From positions 2,220,788 through 2,284,787 of the forward strand of contig CM018690.1 of NCBI GenBank assembly GCA_009363875.1: 64,000 nucleotides of DNA, given 5' to 3'. The notes below the pieces were generated by a model. It was not told where the DNA came from, made no database searches, and saw only the letters and a program-made list of their open reading frames with translations. This stretch comes from Mikania micrantha (taxonomy: Eukaryota; Streptophyta; Magnoliopsida; Asterales; Asteraceae). Below, one piece after another: positions 1 through 12,290 of the stretch (the stretch's first letter is position 1; every line of letters starts with the position of its first letter). Both the position numbers and the translations under genes were made by a program.

Positions 1-355
1 CATTAAGCACCACGAGCATGGTATGCTACGCTTATGGATCATCTTTGTCACACCCCCAAATTCCCACGTGCGATGTCAGTCCGCATGGGTGTGACGTGGG
101 CAGAATCACAGCTCTCAGTCATATAAAACGACTCTATATGCGTTTGAATAAACTCATGTTTAATAAAACCAAATAGTTGTTTAAGCAGCGAAAATAAAAT
201 GATAATGCAACGGAAATAGAAATAAGTAGGACACTACATTGGTTAATACATAACATAAAATAAAACGTGCTTGTTCAAAAGACTCGATATGAATGCAAGC
301 TTAGTCATGTGCTCGTTTGCCCTAGGTGCATCCTTATCCATAAACAACTAGTTAC

Positions 356-847
356 CTGAGAATACGTGTTAAGAAAAAGTGTCAACACATAGGTTGGTGA
401 GTTCACAGGTTTTGATATAGATACATAAGTAATAAAAGAATGTTTGTCATGTGTCATGATGTTTATCATATGTTAGTTCCGAGCGCTAGGCTCCAAGTGT
501 CAGTTGCGTCTCTACCGAACTAGACTTGTTAGCTCTTGCCTCCGCCATGTCTATCGTAAAAACAATGGCGTGATGGGTCGAGATTACACGCGTCCCGACC
601 TCCAGTCAGTATTGGCGCCGTGTGGGGTTCGTCACACCCAATAGTACTATCTAAACTCACCTCGTTGTGAATATACATTAATGGTAAGACTGTGCGAAGA
701 CTTTGTTACGATACAACTCTCAATGTTTGTCTAAAAAACCATCATACACAAATGTTTGTATAAATAGTAATGTTTGACTCAACAACATGTATTCTCCCCC
801 TATTTTGAAAGTTTGTAAAAGAGTTTAAAGAGTGGTCGTAAACTCAC
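356..847 (-). other. Candidate intron in LTR B1
   Basis: On the minus strand the donor reads AAG|GTGAGTTTAC at 848/847 and the acceptor reads TATTCTCAG|GTAAC at 356/355. A TGTTGAC motif lies about 30 bases before the acceptor, and GTGAACTCACC lies just before that. The last sequence is complementary to the donor with one G-U pair. Splicing itself is inferred. Confidence 0.5.
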
Positions 848-2428
848 CTTAGTGATCGTTGAAGAATGCATAAGCTCCGGTTTTCTTCAGGTGACTCGTT
901 CACCGGTTACCTATATCGTACGACTTACCTAAGTTCGTGTTTGTGATTGTGTTTCGTGATCGTGTTCGTGCTTAACAACCCTCGGTTTTTATGTTTGTCC
1001 ATGTTTTTAAGTGTTTGACCGTGTTTGACCGTGTCAAAGTCAACGACCTGTTGGTGAACCGTGCGCTGGTTATAATTCGTGTAACATTCGTTATCTTGCA
1101 CATAGTGCGTAAAACAAATAAGTCACATTTATGGACAACTTACTATTTATGGTAAGTTTCCATTTTTAAAAAGTTCACAACAAGTTACATCTTAACGGTT
1201 CTAACATGCTTGTTATTCCTAAGTGATCATATTAACACTTAGCACGTTGTCACATTCGATCAAATAGACACATAAACCATTTTCATTCATTAAAGTTTCC
1301 TAAAATGGAAAGTTTCTATATTTAGCCTGTTTAACAACACAAATCACATGACTTTTCAAATAATGATTATATTGCATCATTCTAAGTCATTTATTTTAAA
1401 TAAATCAAGTCTTATGATTCTATTTAATGAAATCCTCGAATAAAGTATTTATAAATAGCCACTTTCATTTTAAACATCATTTTAACCAAAATAATCCATG
1501 ACACTTGCTAATAATTCCATTATTAACCATATCTCATCATTTTAACCCATCTATTTCACTAAAGTCATTGTTTAACATGGTTTTTCAAAAATAAAGTTGC
1601 TAAAAATATTAACTATGCCCATATGTCCTACAAATGACCATTTTATCAATCCTAACCCATCTTTATGCAACTATCATCATAATATATCACAAATCATCAT
1701 CTAAAGTTACTTGCATGTTCATATTACACCTAATCACCATTTTGCATCATAAAAGTTACTAATAATAGTAATAATCTCAAATAATCCATTTTTGCCCATA
1801 TTAACCACAATGGACCTTGCAAATACCCCCAAACATAATCAACAATCATTCATCATCATCTAAAATCATCTAAAACTTGTTAGATCATGCATGCATGTCA
1901 CTAAAAATAAGCATTTCATAGATTTATGACCCAAATCACGCTAACATCAACAAAACTCATTGTAGATCCTCATAGATTATTATTGTTAATCAAAACCAGT
2001 CACTAAGTCATCAATACACAGATTCATACCACCACAAATTCGTGCATGTTGAGATTAGGTGTGTGCATGTGGGTTTCATGCCTTGCATGTGTGTGTATGA
2101 GTGTTTTTAGACTACAAGGACCATAGAGCTACCTTCTAAAGCTCCAAACAAGCTGAGATGCAGCTTGAACAGGTTGGGAAAGCTACTAAAATTGGCTGAA
2201 GGTGATGCTCCAATAGCTAGAAGATGATGGTTATGATGGTGAGTCTTCTACAAGGGCTCCTTCTTGGCTTCCAACCTTCAAAGCATCAATTAGAGATTGA
2301 TAATGGTATTTCTTGAGTGTAATAGAGGTTATGGAGAGGATAGGATCGAATTATGGTGTCTAAACTTCGGAGAAAGTGATTAGGAGTAGGATTGAAACGA
2401 TTTGTCTTGGATTTATCAAGATTTTGCC

Positions 2429-2575
2429 GTCTGGGATGCGTCGCGTACCGCCAAGACGGTCCCCCTAGGGTCTTGGCGTACCGCGGCGGATTTCAGGATT
2501 CAAATCCCCCGCCCATCCTTCGCGTACTGCCAAGGCCCATTCTGGGGTCCTTAGCAATCCGCGAAGGATCTCGGT
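2429..2575 (-). promoter_or_regulatory. Dyad array upstream of the B1 promoter
   Basis: Several copies of a GC-rich interrupted dyad with a TAC centre occur here, such as GTCGCGTACCGCC, TTGGCGTACCGCGG and TTCGCGTACTGCC. On the minus strand they lie directly upstream of the position where copy B2 has a good TATA box. The B1 TATA equivalent (near 2421) is degenerate. Confidence 0.55.
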
Positions 2576-2922
2576 TGAGCATATTTTGTCCAATATCGAT
2601 CGCTTGGGTCGTTTTCGTCGTTTTCTCGACTATCATTCGCCGTTTATCGTTGTACGAACCATTTAGTTCAATGTCTGAGCATTTGCATTGCTATTAGTGT
2701 TTAGTTACACATTTTGTTTAATGTTCACCAACGTTCGTATTTATTCGACACGTGTGTGTATGTTGCGATAATTCACCGAATTTTCGGGTTTGCGTCTGTG
2801 TTTGTACTATCGTGCCACGTGTCACACTAAATTAAACTAATTCTAGTTCAAAGTATGCAAATGTTAATTAAATAAACATTTGATCAAAATAAAAGCTGAA
2901 CTGGAAATTACGGTGTGTCACA

Positions 2923-3947
2923 TCATCCCCCTGTTAAAAAGAATTTCGTTCCAAAATTCACCTTGCGTTGTCAGTGTTTGTCGGTTCAGCAAACAGTTGT
3001 GGGTTTTTCTTTTTCATTTGATCTTCACGGTCCCACATGAATTTCGGTCCGTATCGCGAATTCCATCGCACTTTCACTATCGGTATTCGGCTAAGCTTGA
3101 GTTTCTTGATTTCCCGGTCCATAATCTCCACCGATTCCTCAACGAAATACAATTGTTCGTCTATCTGAATTTCCTCGAGAGGAATCGTAAGTGTCTCATC
3201 AAACAGGCACTTCTTAAGGTTTGATACGTGAAACACGTTGTGCACACTACTTAGCTCATTCGGCAGGTTCAGTTCGTAGGCTACAGGGCTTATTCGTTTG
3301 ACGATCTCGAAGGGTCCGATGTATCGAGGATTTAACTTCCCTTATTTCCCAAATCAGATGACTCCCTTCCAGGGCGAGACCTTGAGTAACACTCTATCCC
3401 CCACTTGGAATTCCAAAGGCTTGCGCCATCTATCGGCATAGCTTTTCTGTCTGTCCCGAGCTGCTGCCATTCGGTTATGTATCTGCACGATCTTCTTAGT
3501 TGTATCGTGCACAAGTTCGGGACCAGTCAGTTGGCTTTCACCAACTTCTACCCAACAAATAGGTGATCGGAACTTACGTTTGTAAAATGCCTCAAATGGT
3601 GCAGCCTGAATGCTCGTGTGATAGCTGTTGTTGTACGAGAACTCAACTAACGGCAAATAATTCTCCGAGTTGTTGCGAAAGTCGATAACACATGCCCGAA
3701 GCATGTCCTAGAATGTCTGTATTGTTCGTTCGCTCTGCCCATCAGTCTGCGGGTGATAAGCAGTACTCATGTCCAATCTCGTACCCAATGCCTTATGCAA
3801 GGATTTCCAGAAATGTGACGTGAATCGACTCTCGTGGTCAGAGATGATCGAGATTGGCACTCCGCGTCGAGTAACCACTTCCTTCAGATAAATCCGAGTC
3901 AGTTTATCTAGTTTGTCAGTTTCCTTAATGGGTAGGAAGTGTGCAGA
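2923..3947 (-). pseudogene. Decayed chromovirus pol 3' fragment (integrase and chromodomain)
   Basis: Three minus-strand segments cover the end of a Ty3/gypsy polyprotein. 3708-3947 holds the integrase core, with SAHFLPI, an ISD catalytic-Asp motif and TAYHPQTDGQSERT. 3354-3704 covers the region after the catalytic domain, with EFSYNNSYH and GDRVLLKVSPWKG. 2958-3245 covers a chromodomain-like tail. An in-frame TAG near 3708 and a frame change near 3345 break the reading frame. Everything upstream of the integrase core is missing because the family E LTR begins at 3948. The parallel region of element A (23657-24600) is clearly homologous, so the fragment is a relic and not a host gene. Confidence 0.85.
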
Positions 3948-4432
3948 TGTGACGACCGGCATCCGAGCTGGCATGAGTCAGAATTTGATAAAGGTGTACA
4001 CAACCACAATGCAAGACATTGTGTTACGAGAGCGACGATAATGAAAATAAACAATAATCAAAATGCACGGGTTATTCCTAAAACATTTAGGAAAATCAAT
4101 TAAATCACACGAACATGAATCAGAAGAAAAGAAAAACAACCTGTGAGGTAAAACAATGAACTAAACCTGAATAGATAACATATGGAGTATAGATCCAATG
4201 AGATATCGACATGGGTGACGATCCATGTGGATATGTTGTTAGATTTGAATACCCTAAATGATGTCTTTACAGTACCAAACAATGTCAGCAGTTAAATACA
4301 ACGCGACGTTTGTGTGGGTGACGATTCATACGGATGTCAGCGTGAGTCTTTAACGTTGATATAAAATAATAATAATTTTAAGAAAATCTAACAAAAAAAA
4401 TTTAATAAACATTCAAAATGTTTAAACGCGCA

Positions 4433-4550
4433 ACCGTTCGTACGAATGGACCCTCATCCGTGTGAACCGGTTCAATTCGGTGAAGCTTTATAGCCACAGT
4501 TCGTTCGGCCGAATGGGAGCCATTCGTACGAAGACTCATTCGTGCGATAG
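4433..4550 (+). promoter_or_regulatory. TTCGTACGAA-type palindrome array, E promoter
   Basis: Repeated copies of CGTTCGTACGAATG and relatives, including TTCGGCCGAATG, CATTCGTACGAAG and CATTCGTGCG, lie just upstream of the TATA box at 4555. The core is the even palindrome TTCGTACGAA. This is the same position as the dyad arrays of families A, B and C. Confidence 0.55.
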
Positions 4551-4554
4551 CACA

Positions 4555-4565
4555 GCTATAAAAGC
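4555..4565 (+). promoter_or_regulatory. TATA box of LTR E
   Basis: GCTATAAAAGC is a close match to the plant TATA consensus. It lies 607 bases into the LTR and is followed by a C/T-rich stretch, as expected for the U3/R boundary of a plant LTR. Confidence 0.6.
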
Positions 4566-4869
4566 AACACTTCCGTTTTTCAAACCCATTTTTCACCCAA
4601 CTCTCTCAAACGAACCCCACACTCGGCCACTCGATTTTTCGACCATTTCCACACGAAATCGGACCATTTCACCTTCCAAATCGTGTGTATTTCAACCCCA
4701 ACACCTTCATTTCAAGATTTCAACCCTTTTCGTCCCATTTTGGTCAAATACGAGCTCCACAGTAAGTATTAGCACCGATCCTTTGCGCCAAAACACTCCA
4801 AAACGTTTTACCATCAATTTCGACCATAAAAAGACTAAAACAGTCACTGATTTCAAAAATGGCGTTCTT

Positions 4870-5115
4870 GGTGAATCTGCGGGCGAATGAGCCATACGAA
4901 GGGCTCATTCGTGCGAACGAGAAGCCTCGTTCGTTAAAGAAAAGTCACACGAACGAGCTGCCAAACGAAGGAGCAATCACACGAATGACGAGGACTCATT
5001 CGTATGGGATGACCATACGAATGAGGACACGTTCGCACGAATGGAGCACAAGAATGAGAGTATGCATTCTCGTCATTCCATTCGTGTGAATGAAGGCCAT
5101 TCGCACGAACCACCC
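4870..5115 (+). repeat. Second TTCGTACGAA-type array, downstream of the E TATA box
   Basis: About ten copies of ATTCGTNCGAA or its half-sites, for example CATTCGTGCGAACG, CATACGAATGAG and CACGTTCGCACGAATG, occur within 245 bases downstream of the predicted start site. Open reading frames that cross this stretch are composition artefacts. Confidence 0.55.
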
Positions 5116-5454
5116 ATTCACACCAAGAACAACCTGTTAAGAACTCGGAGAGGCTGTTTTACCAGGAACAAAGACTTTAGACACATGGTCAAAGCTTTGG
5201 TATAAGCTCCCTCTGAAGTTTAACACTTAGTTATTTTCGTTGTTTAGTTTTTGCTAGAAAGAGAGAAGAACATAATTATAGCACAAGGAATTTTGGGGAA
5301 AGTAATTCAAACTTCTCAGGGAATGTTGGGACTTAAATACCCAACATTCAGAGTTACAAGACAAGAAATAATAAGACAAATAGTTGACACTGTTATAGAC
5401 ACTGAATCATCAGAATAGTACAACTAATACAAAGTCAACAACAACGGAAGCAAG

Positions 5455-5745
5455 AGTCTTCAGGTGTCTTCAGAATTCTTCAGTTCTTCCGAAGCTGAGA
5501 TAGTTGTGTTGAGGCTCAGTGGTTATTCTTTCGGAAGGTGTTCATCGGAAGCTGATTCAACAATCAGTTATTTCAGAATCCGAGATTGTCTTCCGAAGCA
5601 TTGGTTGTCTTCCGAAGGGATCATGGTCAGCTAATGTCTTCCGATGTATAGAAGATATGTGGTAGTTCTTTTTGGCGAATCTTCCGCTGTTGATGTTCCG
5701 ATGCTGAAGTTCAGTGGTTCTTCAGTCGGAAGAGAAGGTTTTCGG
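5455..5745 (+). repeat. CTTCCGAAG motif array in LTR E
   Basis: About ten copies of the near-palindrome CTTCCGAAG or TTCGGAAG are spaced 15-45 bases apart, for example TTCTTCCGAAGC, TTTCGGAAGG and GTCTTCCGAAGC. The array lies between the TATA box and the candidate donor at 6067. Confidence 0.55.
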
Positions 5746-6066
5746 AGAAGTATCCGCGGTTGGTCAACCCGCGATTTTATTCATTTGTCTGGCTTAAGTG
5801 GTTTTGCTCATCAATCCTTATTTTCCAGCACAGCCCAAAATGGCTAAGTGTTGAAAGTCCTATCTTACTCCACTCGTAATGATAGAACCGAACCTTAGAC
5901 CAAATTATAAATCTAATCAAGATAACACGAAATAAAAACACATTTTCTAAAATCATATCAAAACACCGAATACACAACTGCCCAACACCTAACTAACTAA
6001 TTTCTAACACATGATACAAACCGAGAGAACACACCGAGTGAGTGCATCGGCGACCCATAACCTCAG

Positions 6067-7311
6067 GTGAGTTCACAGACCCCTTGTTTTCAATTTTCTG
6101 ACTTTCAAATCATTTGGGGGCTGAAAACATGAACCCTCTTATTCGAGTGATCAACGAATAAAGGTTATTTTCAAATAATTTCAATAAAAGGAACAACTCT
6201 CAACCTCTTATTCGAATGTTATACGAATGAGTGTCTTTTCAATCATTTTTGCTGAGCATTCATCGCTCCATTCAACTTTTTCAACAAACAACAACAACAA
6301 ACCAGTTTTGAAGGTTCAAAACACAAATCATCGAGGAGATGCCCGTTGACCATAGCAGTTCGAGGCTTTGTGCCCAACCAACAGGTGAACAAACACAAAT
6401 CGTGAAATTGTGTAGTGCACAATCGAGAACAATCATTTTCATGGGAATCCCCCATCAAACAAACAACATATTTGCATGGTATTTGTCTAGGGTAATTCAG
6501 TAGAGCATGTGTCCACACAACAACACATCCAGAATTCGCTTAGGAATTATCAAGTAAGTCCCTTCAGAGTCATTTACCATTAGTTGACGCGGGTCAACCG
6601 ACGGTAACGTAGATGATACCATAGGTCTAACTAACCTCCAGCGCTGAGGATGGTACGCTACACGCATACAACGTGAAACAACAACTCGAATTAGTTCCAA
6701 GGGAACTAATCACAAGGGCATATCGGTTAGGTTTGGTAAATGATCACATGGGTGATATTATGGAGATACCACACAAACAATAACATGAGTTTCCAAATCA
6801 ACTAAATGTTCAAGACCTGGTCTTGAACGATTTTCAAACGAGTACACAACAAACAATGTTTTACTACAAGAAAGGAGCGCAAACTGTGTGATTTTCAAAC
6901 AAACAAAACATGTCTCCTGTATCAGGAGATAGAGCATACGCTTCTTTCTCAAAATTTCACTTTTACAATCATCCGTCGTGTCGTGTAGAGTGGAGATACA
7001 CAAGTGACAAGGTCCGATTTCCGTTAAGGACATTCTCGTGGATCACCAAAGGGGTTGTGGGCTGGCGGCCGGGCTTTGGCTCTACGTATGCCCTATACAT
7101 AAACTACCTTCGATGATTTGGGATGGTGTTAGTAATAATGTTCAGGCTAACGCACTTGTGTAGTTCATTCGTGTTTTCAACACCATTCACACACCACTTT
7201 CAAAACCATCGTGAATGGGAAGATTTTTACTAAACCTTTTACAAAACCTAATATTTTCATAACTAACGTGAACTCACCAACCTAGTGTTGACAGATTTTA
7301 CATTTTCTCAG
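6067..7311 (+). other. Candidate intron in LTR E
   Basis: Donor CTCAG|GTGAGTTCAC begins at 6067. Acceptor CATTTTCTCAG|GTGAAG ends at 7311. AGTGTTGAC lies about 22 bases before the AG, and GTGAACTCACC at 7268-7278 is perfectly complementary to the first 11 bases downstream of the donor AG (GGTGAGTTCAC, counting the last exon G). The 1245-base length is normal for plants. Confidence 0.55.
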
Positions 7312-7585
7312 GTGAAGAACAGGTGAAAGCAGGATGACTTTTAGAGAGAGAAAGATAGGATCCCTTAGAGGAACCTACAACTCCTGCATGGAATCTCTCC
7401 GGCCATGTCGGATACAAGATTCAAGACTTGCACTTGTGCAAGTAACTTCTCTGGAACATCTGGTCCACACTCCAGATGTCCAAGTCAAGTTATAATAGAA
7501 TTAAATTATAAAACAGTTGTAATTTAATTTTATTCATTTAATGCATTTAGTATTTCTCATATTATCATGTGCAATGTAACAACAA

Positions 7586-7947
7586 AATGTCGCGTTGTAT
7601 TTAACTGTTGACATTGTTTCTTATACTGTAAAGATATCATTTAGTGTTTCAAATCTAACAACACATCCACATAGATCGTCACCCATGCTGATGTCTCGTT
7701 GGATCGATACTCCAAATGTTATCTCTTCAGATTTTGTTCATTGTTTTCCCTCACAGGGTGTTTTTCTTTTCTTCTGATTCATGTTTGTGTGATTAATTGG
7801 ATTTTCCTAACTATTTTAGGAATAATCCGTGTATTTTGATTGTTGTCTATTATCATTATCATCACTCTCGCAACACAATGTCTTACATTGTGGTTGTGTA
7901 CACCCTTGGAATTCCGACTCATGGCAGTTCGGATGCAAGTCGTCACA
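7586..7947 (-). mobile_element. Inverted copy of the first 360 bases of LTR E
   Basis: Read on the minus strand from 7947 this begins TGTGACGACTTGC and follows 3948-4310 closely, including the GTACACAACCACAATG stretch and the GGGTGACGATC stretch. With the direct copy it forms an inverted repeat of about 360 bases separated by 3.3 kb. No target duplication was found outside the pair (GCAGA against ATAGC). Confidence 0.75.
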
Positions 7948-9300
7948 ATAGCGCTCCAAAACAAGGTGGAAAAGCTTTAAGTGAACCTTGTTCGACAATA
8001 CTATTAAGAAAAATTTCCAAAGTTTCTCTTATTGTATCGTTGAATCAAGCATTCTTCAAGTTGAATTCCACGTGATAACTACCTCCCAATTTGGAATTAT
8101 AAAGATGAAATTATTTTCTGCAAACAATTTTTGATAATATATAAATCTTCTTCGACTACTTAAAAAGGCCGTTTAACATTTGTTTCGAATTTCCTTTCAA
8201 TTGATCCATTTGAGAAACCTATAAGATTGTCTTGTACAATCATGTTACAGATATGTGTAACATATCTATTTTGAAAAAAAAATGTTACATATAAATTGCT
8301 ATTTTAATTTTGAACTTTGGAACTGAGTTTCTAACATTAAAGGTGTTGTCAAAAGTTATTGAAAAAGAATTTTTGTCTACCAAGTTATATGTTTAAATAA
8401 TACTATCTAAAAGATAAAACAAACATTTACTAATGTGTAGGTATCCAAACATTTTAAATGCAATCGTATGCTTTCGTCATTTTCATGTATCGAGATCAAT
8501 CCAATGAGTAGTTAAGCAAAGTTACGATTCCGATAAACATCGTTTTTTAAGTTAACACGAGTATTTAAACTTAAAAAGCCTAATATCAATTATATTTTAT
8601 TTTTTGTCATCTTTTTAAATAATCGCATCAAATAATTAAACAGCTTATGTGTCTATAAAAGGTTTGAGCGATTATTGAATCATCTTTATCAAGAGTGGGT
8701 TGTGAATGCGATTAAAAGACCCATTTTTAAATAACCAACCGACCAACTGCGGAATCATCGGGATGCCACGAGGAATGTGCAGATTGTTCATAAGCTCGTG
8801 GGTAACTAAAATATATCATCACATATCATTTAAAGCATTCAAATTTTATTACACAAAAATCATGTTCAGCATGAATCATTTACAACAATTACACAATAAA
8901 TGTAGCTAAGACACTTTCTCCATGAATACCTGAGAAGCAAGACGGGTCATTGGTTGATTGGGATATACATGAATTGCTCTCCTACTAAAGGAACTATTTT
9001 AAATGATTAAAAATCATTTTGTTTTGGATTTTTGAGTTGTCATGGCAGTGTAAGCACGAGTGATAGTGGATTTTGAATTTTTTTTTTTTGCATAAGATTT
9101 GTGTTGATCGTGATTGTTAGAAATTGTATCAAATGATATGGTCGTCTAGCTTCCTTCCTGTCTATATGAATCTTGAATGGACTTGAAGCTTGAAATTTCA
9201 TCCTATATGTAAATGGAGTTGGTGTAAAATTATTTACTGTGGCCATTGATTGACTTGGTGTAAGGATACACATCAAGCCTAGCTGCAATAGTTAAATTGA
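7948..9300. other. Unassigned AT-rich sequence
   Basis: I recognise no gene, LTR or MITE here. Short open frames, such as one at 9040-9288 on the minus strand, show no family motif. It may be decayed internal sequence of the minus-strand element G, whose 5' LTR lies at 11278, but no gag or pol signature is visible. Confidence 0.3.
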
Positions 9301-11260
9301 TTCAACCAAAAGATTTGACTAAAGAATATTTTTCCTGATAATGAATGTCGAGTTGATGGTAACTAGTCCTTGGTCAGGCTTCTGGTCCTACTCTCATTGT
9401 ACTGTTGGTGTTTATATATAGAATATGTCGTAGCCAACCCCCAAACTACCAATACATTGAAAGCATGCCAATTATCTACAAGAACTAACACAAAATTTTG
9501 AATATGAAGTTTAAGGTTTATGCTGAATAGGATTTGACGCTTGAAAACTTGATTTGATGTGGTAATAGAACAAGTAGGTAGGTTTTGAATTTTATATTCA
9601 AAGTTTGCTATGAATGTGTCTATTTTCCCGTACAGCAGGATTCACATGTACTACAAATTATCGTTCCATGTGCACCCGTAACGGTAATTTGCCTTGCATG
9701 ATTGCCCTGCTTCGTGAACGTGGCACACAAATGAGTTAAATTAGAACTTCATAGAATGAAAACTTGTCTTACCAAAGTTGTTGTGGTTTACAAGACATTT
9801 GGTTTAACTAACATCAATCAAGTAGACTGAAGAAGTCCGTCTCGTAAAACTGTCAACTTTGACTCGTTTGGAATTTGTAGGATAATGGATTAGTTTTTTT
9901 TTTAAGTATCCATATGACGTTTGAAGTGACAAGCTTTAACCTACTAGGTTAACACAAGTCCGTCACATCATACCCAAACTTGACAGTTGTAAGTCGAACT
10001 TTAGAGACCATTAGGAATATTTGTGACACTATAAAACTTAGATTAATATGATAAATATCATAAATCATAGTCTTAGTATCAAAAACTTTGAAATGGCGTC
10101 TAGAAATAAGAATTTACATAATAAGACATTTTAGAGCTTTAGATTAAGATGATTTCAAATATCATCCATCATAGGTCTAATGTCTTAGAATTCTTAGAGC
10201 CGTAGTATGGAATGAGACATCATAAATCTTTAGATTTGAATGATATACAATTATCATAAATCATAAGTATAATGTCTTAGAGTTCTTAGAATTGTAGTTG
10301 AAGTATAGGAATATATGGAAATGAGATGTTTTGCACGAGTGGCAAGGTATAAGTTGGTAAATGCTTGATTTTGAATAGGTTGTATGATATAGAATACAAG
10401 TGTGTGTTATTAAATAACCTTAGATAAATGTGAAAACTAATTATCACTAATCAAGGATATAATATCATAGAATTATTAAATCATAGTTTGGGTATGCAAG
10501 TATGTAACATTGTCTTAGAATAGCATGAAATGTGTGGACTTGATTGATTTTTTTTTTGAATGAAATCACTCATGAAAAATTTCAATAAGTCCATATGTCA
10601 CTTTGTTGAAATATAAATGAATTATAAGTCAGTGTGACATGTTTGAAATAATAATACCTCATTAAGACTTGGTTAAAATAATCAAATCAGAAATCGTCGT
10701 GGCTTGTTTAAAATTGATATGTAATGGTATCCAAAGCGGAATACCGTTGACTTATTAGAGTCGTATAGTATATAAGACGTTTGATGTAACACGCTTTGGC
10801 CTATAGGTTAGGATACTCTCATCGAGATTCCCCAGGAAAGCTAGACTGGTCCCACAGCAAATCGAGGATTTATACGAATCGCTTTCCTAGACAGGAGTCC
10901 CAACTACCGGTATCCACCCTTCCAGTTAAAACATGCCCGTCTTACAACTTAACTCTAACGAGATTATGAAATCAAAGATCAAGTATGTGTGTTTTGAAAT
11001 TCAACAAAATAACTTAATGAAATTTCATCTTGAAACATATGAATAGGAATGCAGTCTAAGCATGAGACTTTTAGAATTAGAGTAATAGCGTAATTGTTAA
11101 TGATATGAAAGGTATGAGCACATATAGAATAAAGGTAAAATCAGATAGCACGTATATGAACATAGATTGTTAGGCATGTAAGGCATGAGTTACCTCATGT
11201 TTGGACACATAAAGCTATAAACTAGGTCACCATTTATAATAACCTAATTCCCTATAGCCA
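9301..11260 (-). other. Probable non-coding leader of element G
   Basis: This stretch lies immediately downstream, on the minus strand, of a primer binding site and 5' LTR. It has no coding capacity that I can support. It contains diverged tandem repeats at 10040-10490. A TATA-like TTTATATATAG at 9410-9420 is unassigned. Confidence 0.35.
10040..10490. repeat. Diverged tandem repeat in the G leader
   Basis: Four to five imperfect units of about 90-110 bases share TATCATAAATCATAAGT, AATGTCTTAGA and TTCTTAGA. The repeat lies about 0.8-1.2 kb from the primer site. That is similar to the position of the 69-base leader repeat in element A (28481-28828). Confidence 0.5.
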
Positions 11261-11274
11261 CGGCTCTGATTCCA
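11261..11274 (-). other. Primer binding site of element G
   Basis: The minus strand reads TGGAATCAGAGCCG three bases (GAT) after the LTR end. It matches the initiator-Met-tRNA primer site (TGGTATCAGAGCC) with one change. This fixes the LTR at 11278-13941 as the 5' LTR of a minus-strand element. Confidence 0.75.
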
Positions 11275-11503
11275 ATCTGTCACACCCCAACCGACGGCGG
11301 AATAACGTCGGGGCGCGACGCAACTGTTCATAACACGTGACGCTAATTAAGTTTCATATTTTAATCATACCAAATTCAATACATGCTCAAATCAAGTAGT
11401 TTAAAACATAGCAAAACATAAATTAAACATTATTTTCAATTACTACACTAGGTCCATAGTTTCCTACATGTAGCATCAACTTGTAATACTCAAACTGCAT
11501 TTC

Positions 11504-11968
11504 CTGCAACATGTATAAAAATAGAGGGTCAACAAATATGTTGGTGAGTAGACATAGGTTTGAATATATGTAATAGATTGAAAAATGTGAATTCTTATGT
11601 CAATGGTAGAATCTAAGCATGTATGAATAAACATGTGCATGACCAGACCTTTGTTGACTAGACACTCGACTCGCAAGTCAAGATTAGAATGCGGTTTCAA
11701 TCGCCCAAATGCCCTTCATAGGGTCAAAAGATGGACGGGCGTCACCCAATAGATCTATCATCGTTACCGTTGGCTTGTATAGTTAGTGATCATGCTAGAA
11801 TATTGAATTTAGAATAGCACTCATAAAGTTTAACACATATAGCATTGAATCGTACACATAGACACATATTAGAAATTCACATAGTTTAAGGAAATTGAAT
11901 TTGAACTTGAATAATGTATACATGTTACAGCCAAAGCTTAAAAATGAAAAAGGCTTATGAATACTCAC
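11504..11968 (-). other. Candidate intron in LTR G
   Basis: The minus-strand donor is ACTAT|GTGAGTATTCATA at 11969/11968 and the acceptor is ACATGTTGCAG|G at 11504. TTGTTGACC precedes the acceptor by about 28 bases. TATGTCTACTCAC just upstream can pair with the donor at 11 of 13 positions. Confidence 0.45.
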
Positions 11969-12263
11969 ATAGTATGATTGACGATTGACTTCTTGATCGT
12001 AGTTTATACGAAGACTTACTCAGTTCCTATAACATAATGAGTTTCTTTTGAGTTTATGAACCTACTATAGTTTATGTGATTGTGTTCAATTTGTCAAGAT
12101 TAAAATAGTTATGTCTTAACTTATACTTGAAATATTATTTTATAATGCCTTGAAATTACTAAGTGTCGGATTTTATAAAAATTTCGTCATTATAACGACG
12201 CATTTTGGGAAAAATTACCATTTTGCTTAACAACTTCAAAACTCATAAATTATATCAACATAT

Positions 12264-12290
12264 ATAAGTATATATATATATATATATGTT
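12264..12290. repeat. (TA)n microsatellite
   Basis: A short run of alternating TA lies inside LTR G. Confidence 0.7.

Larger units (their letters stand above)
46..2922 (-). mobile_element. LTR of family B chromovirus (copy B1, 3' LTR)
   Basis: The sequence runs from TGTCACACCCCC at 46 to GTGTCACA at 2922, so it has TG..CA ends and short terminal inverted repeats. Two other copies lie at 34899-37468 and 60789-63795. The element reads on the minus strand: a purine tract (complement of the bases at 2923-2935) and a pol C-terminus follow at the right, making this the 3' LTR. Read on the minus strand it contains a dyad array (2429-2575), a degenerate TATA-like site near 2421 and a candidate intron (847 to 356). 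About 2.9 kb is long but within the range seen in plant chromoviruses. Confidence 0.85.
3948..7583 (+). mobile_element. Family E long LTR, 3' end missing
   Basis: It starts TGTGACGACC at 3948, directly against the broken B1 pol fragment. Landmarks in order are a palindrome array (4433-4550), a TATA box (4555-4565), a second array (4870-5115), a CTTCCGAAG array (5455-5745) and a candidate intron (6067-7311). The last part resembles the end of D1 (21190-21320). It stops near 7583, about 110 bases short of the expected end, where an inverted copy of the LTR start follows. No internal element sequence is attached. Confidence 0.75.

Noticed and set aside
3943..7952. A single E insertion with target duplication around the inverted pair
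   Set aside because: The flanking five bases (GCAGA and ATAGC) do not match, and B pol does not resume at 7948.
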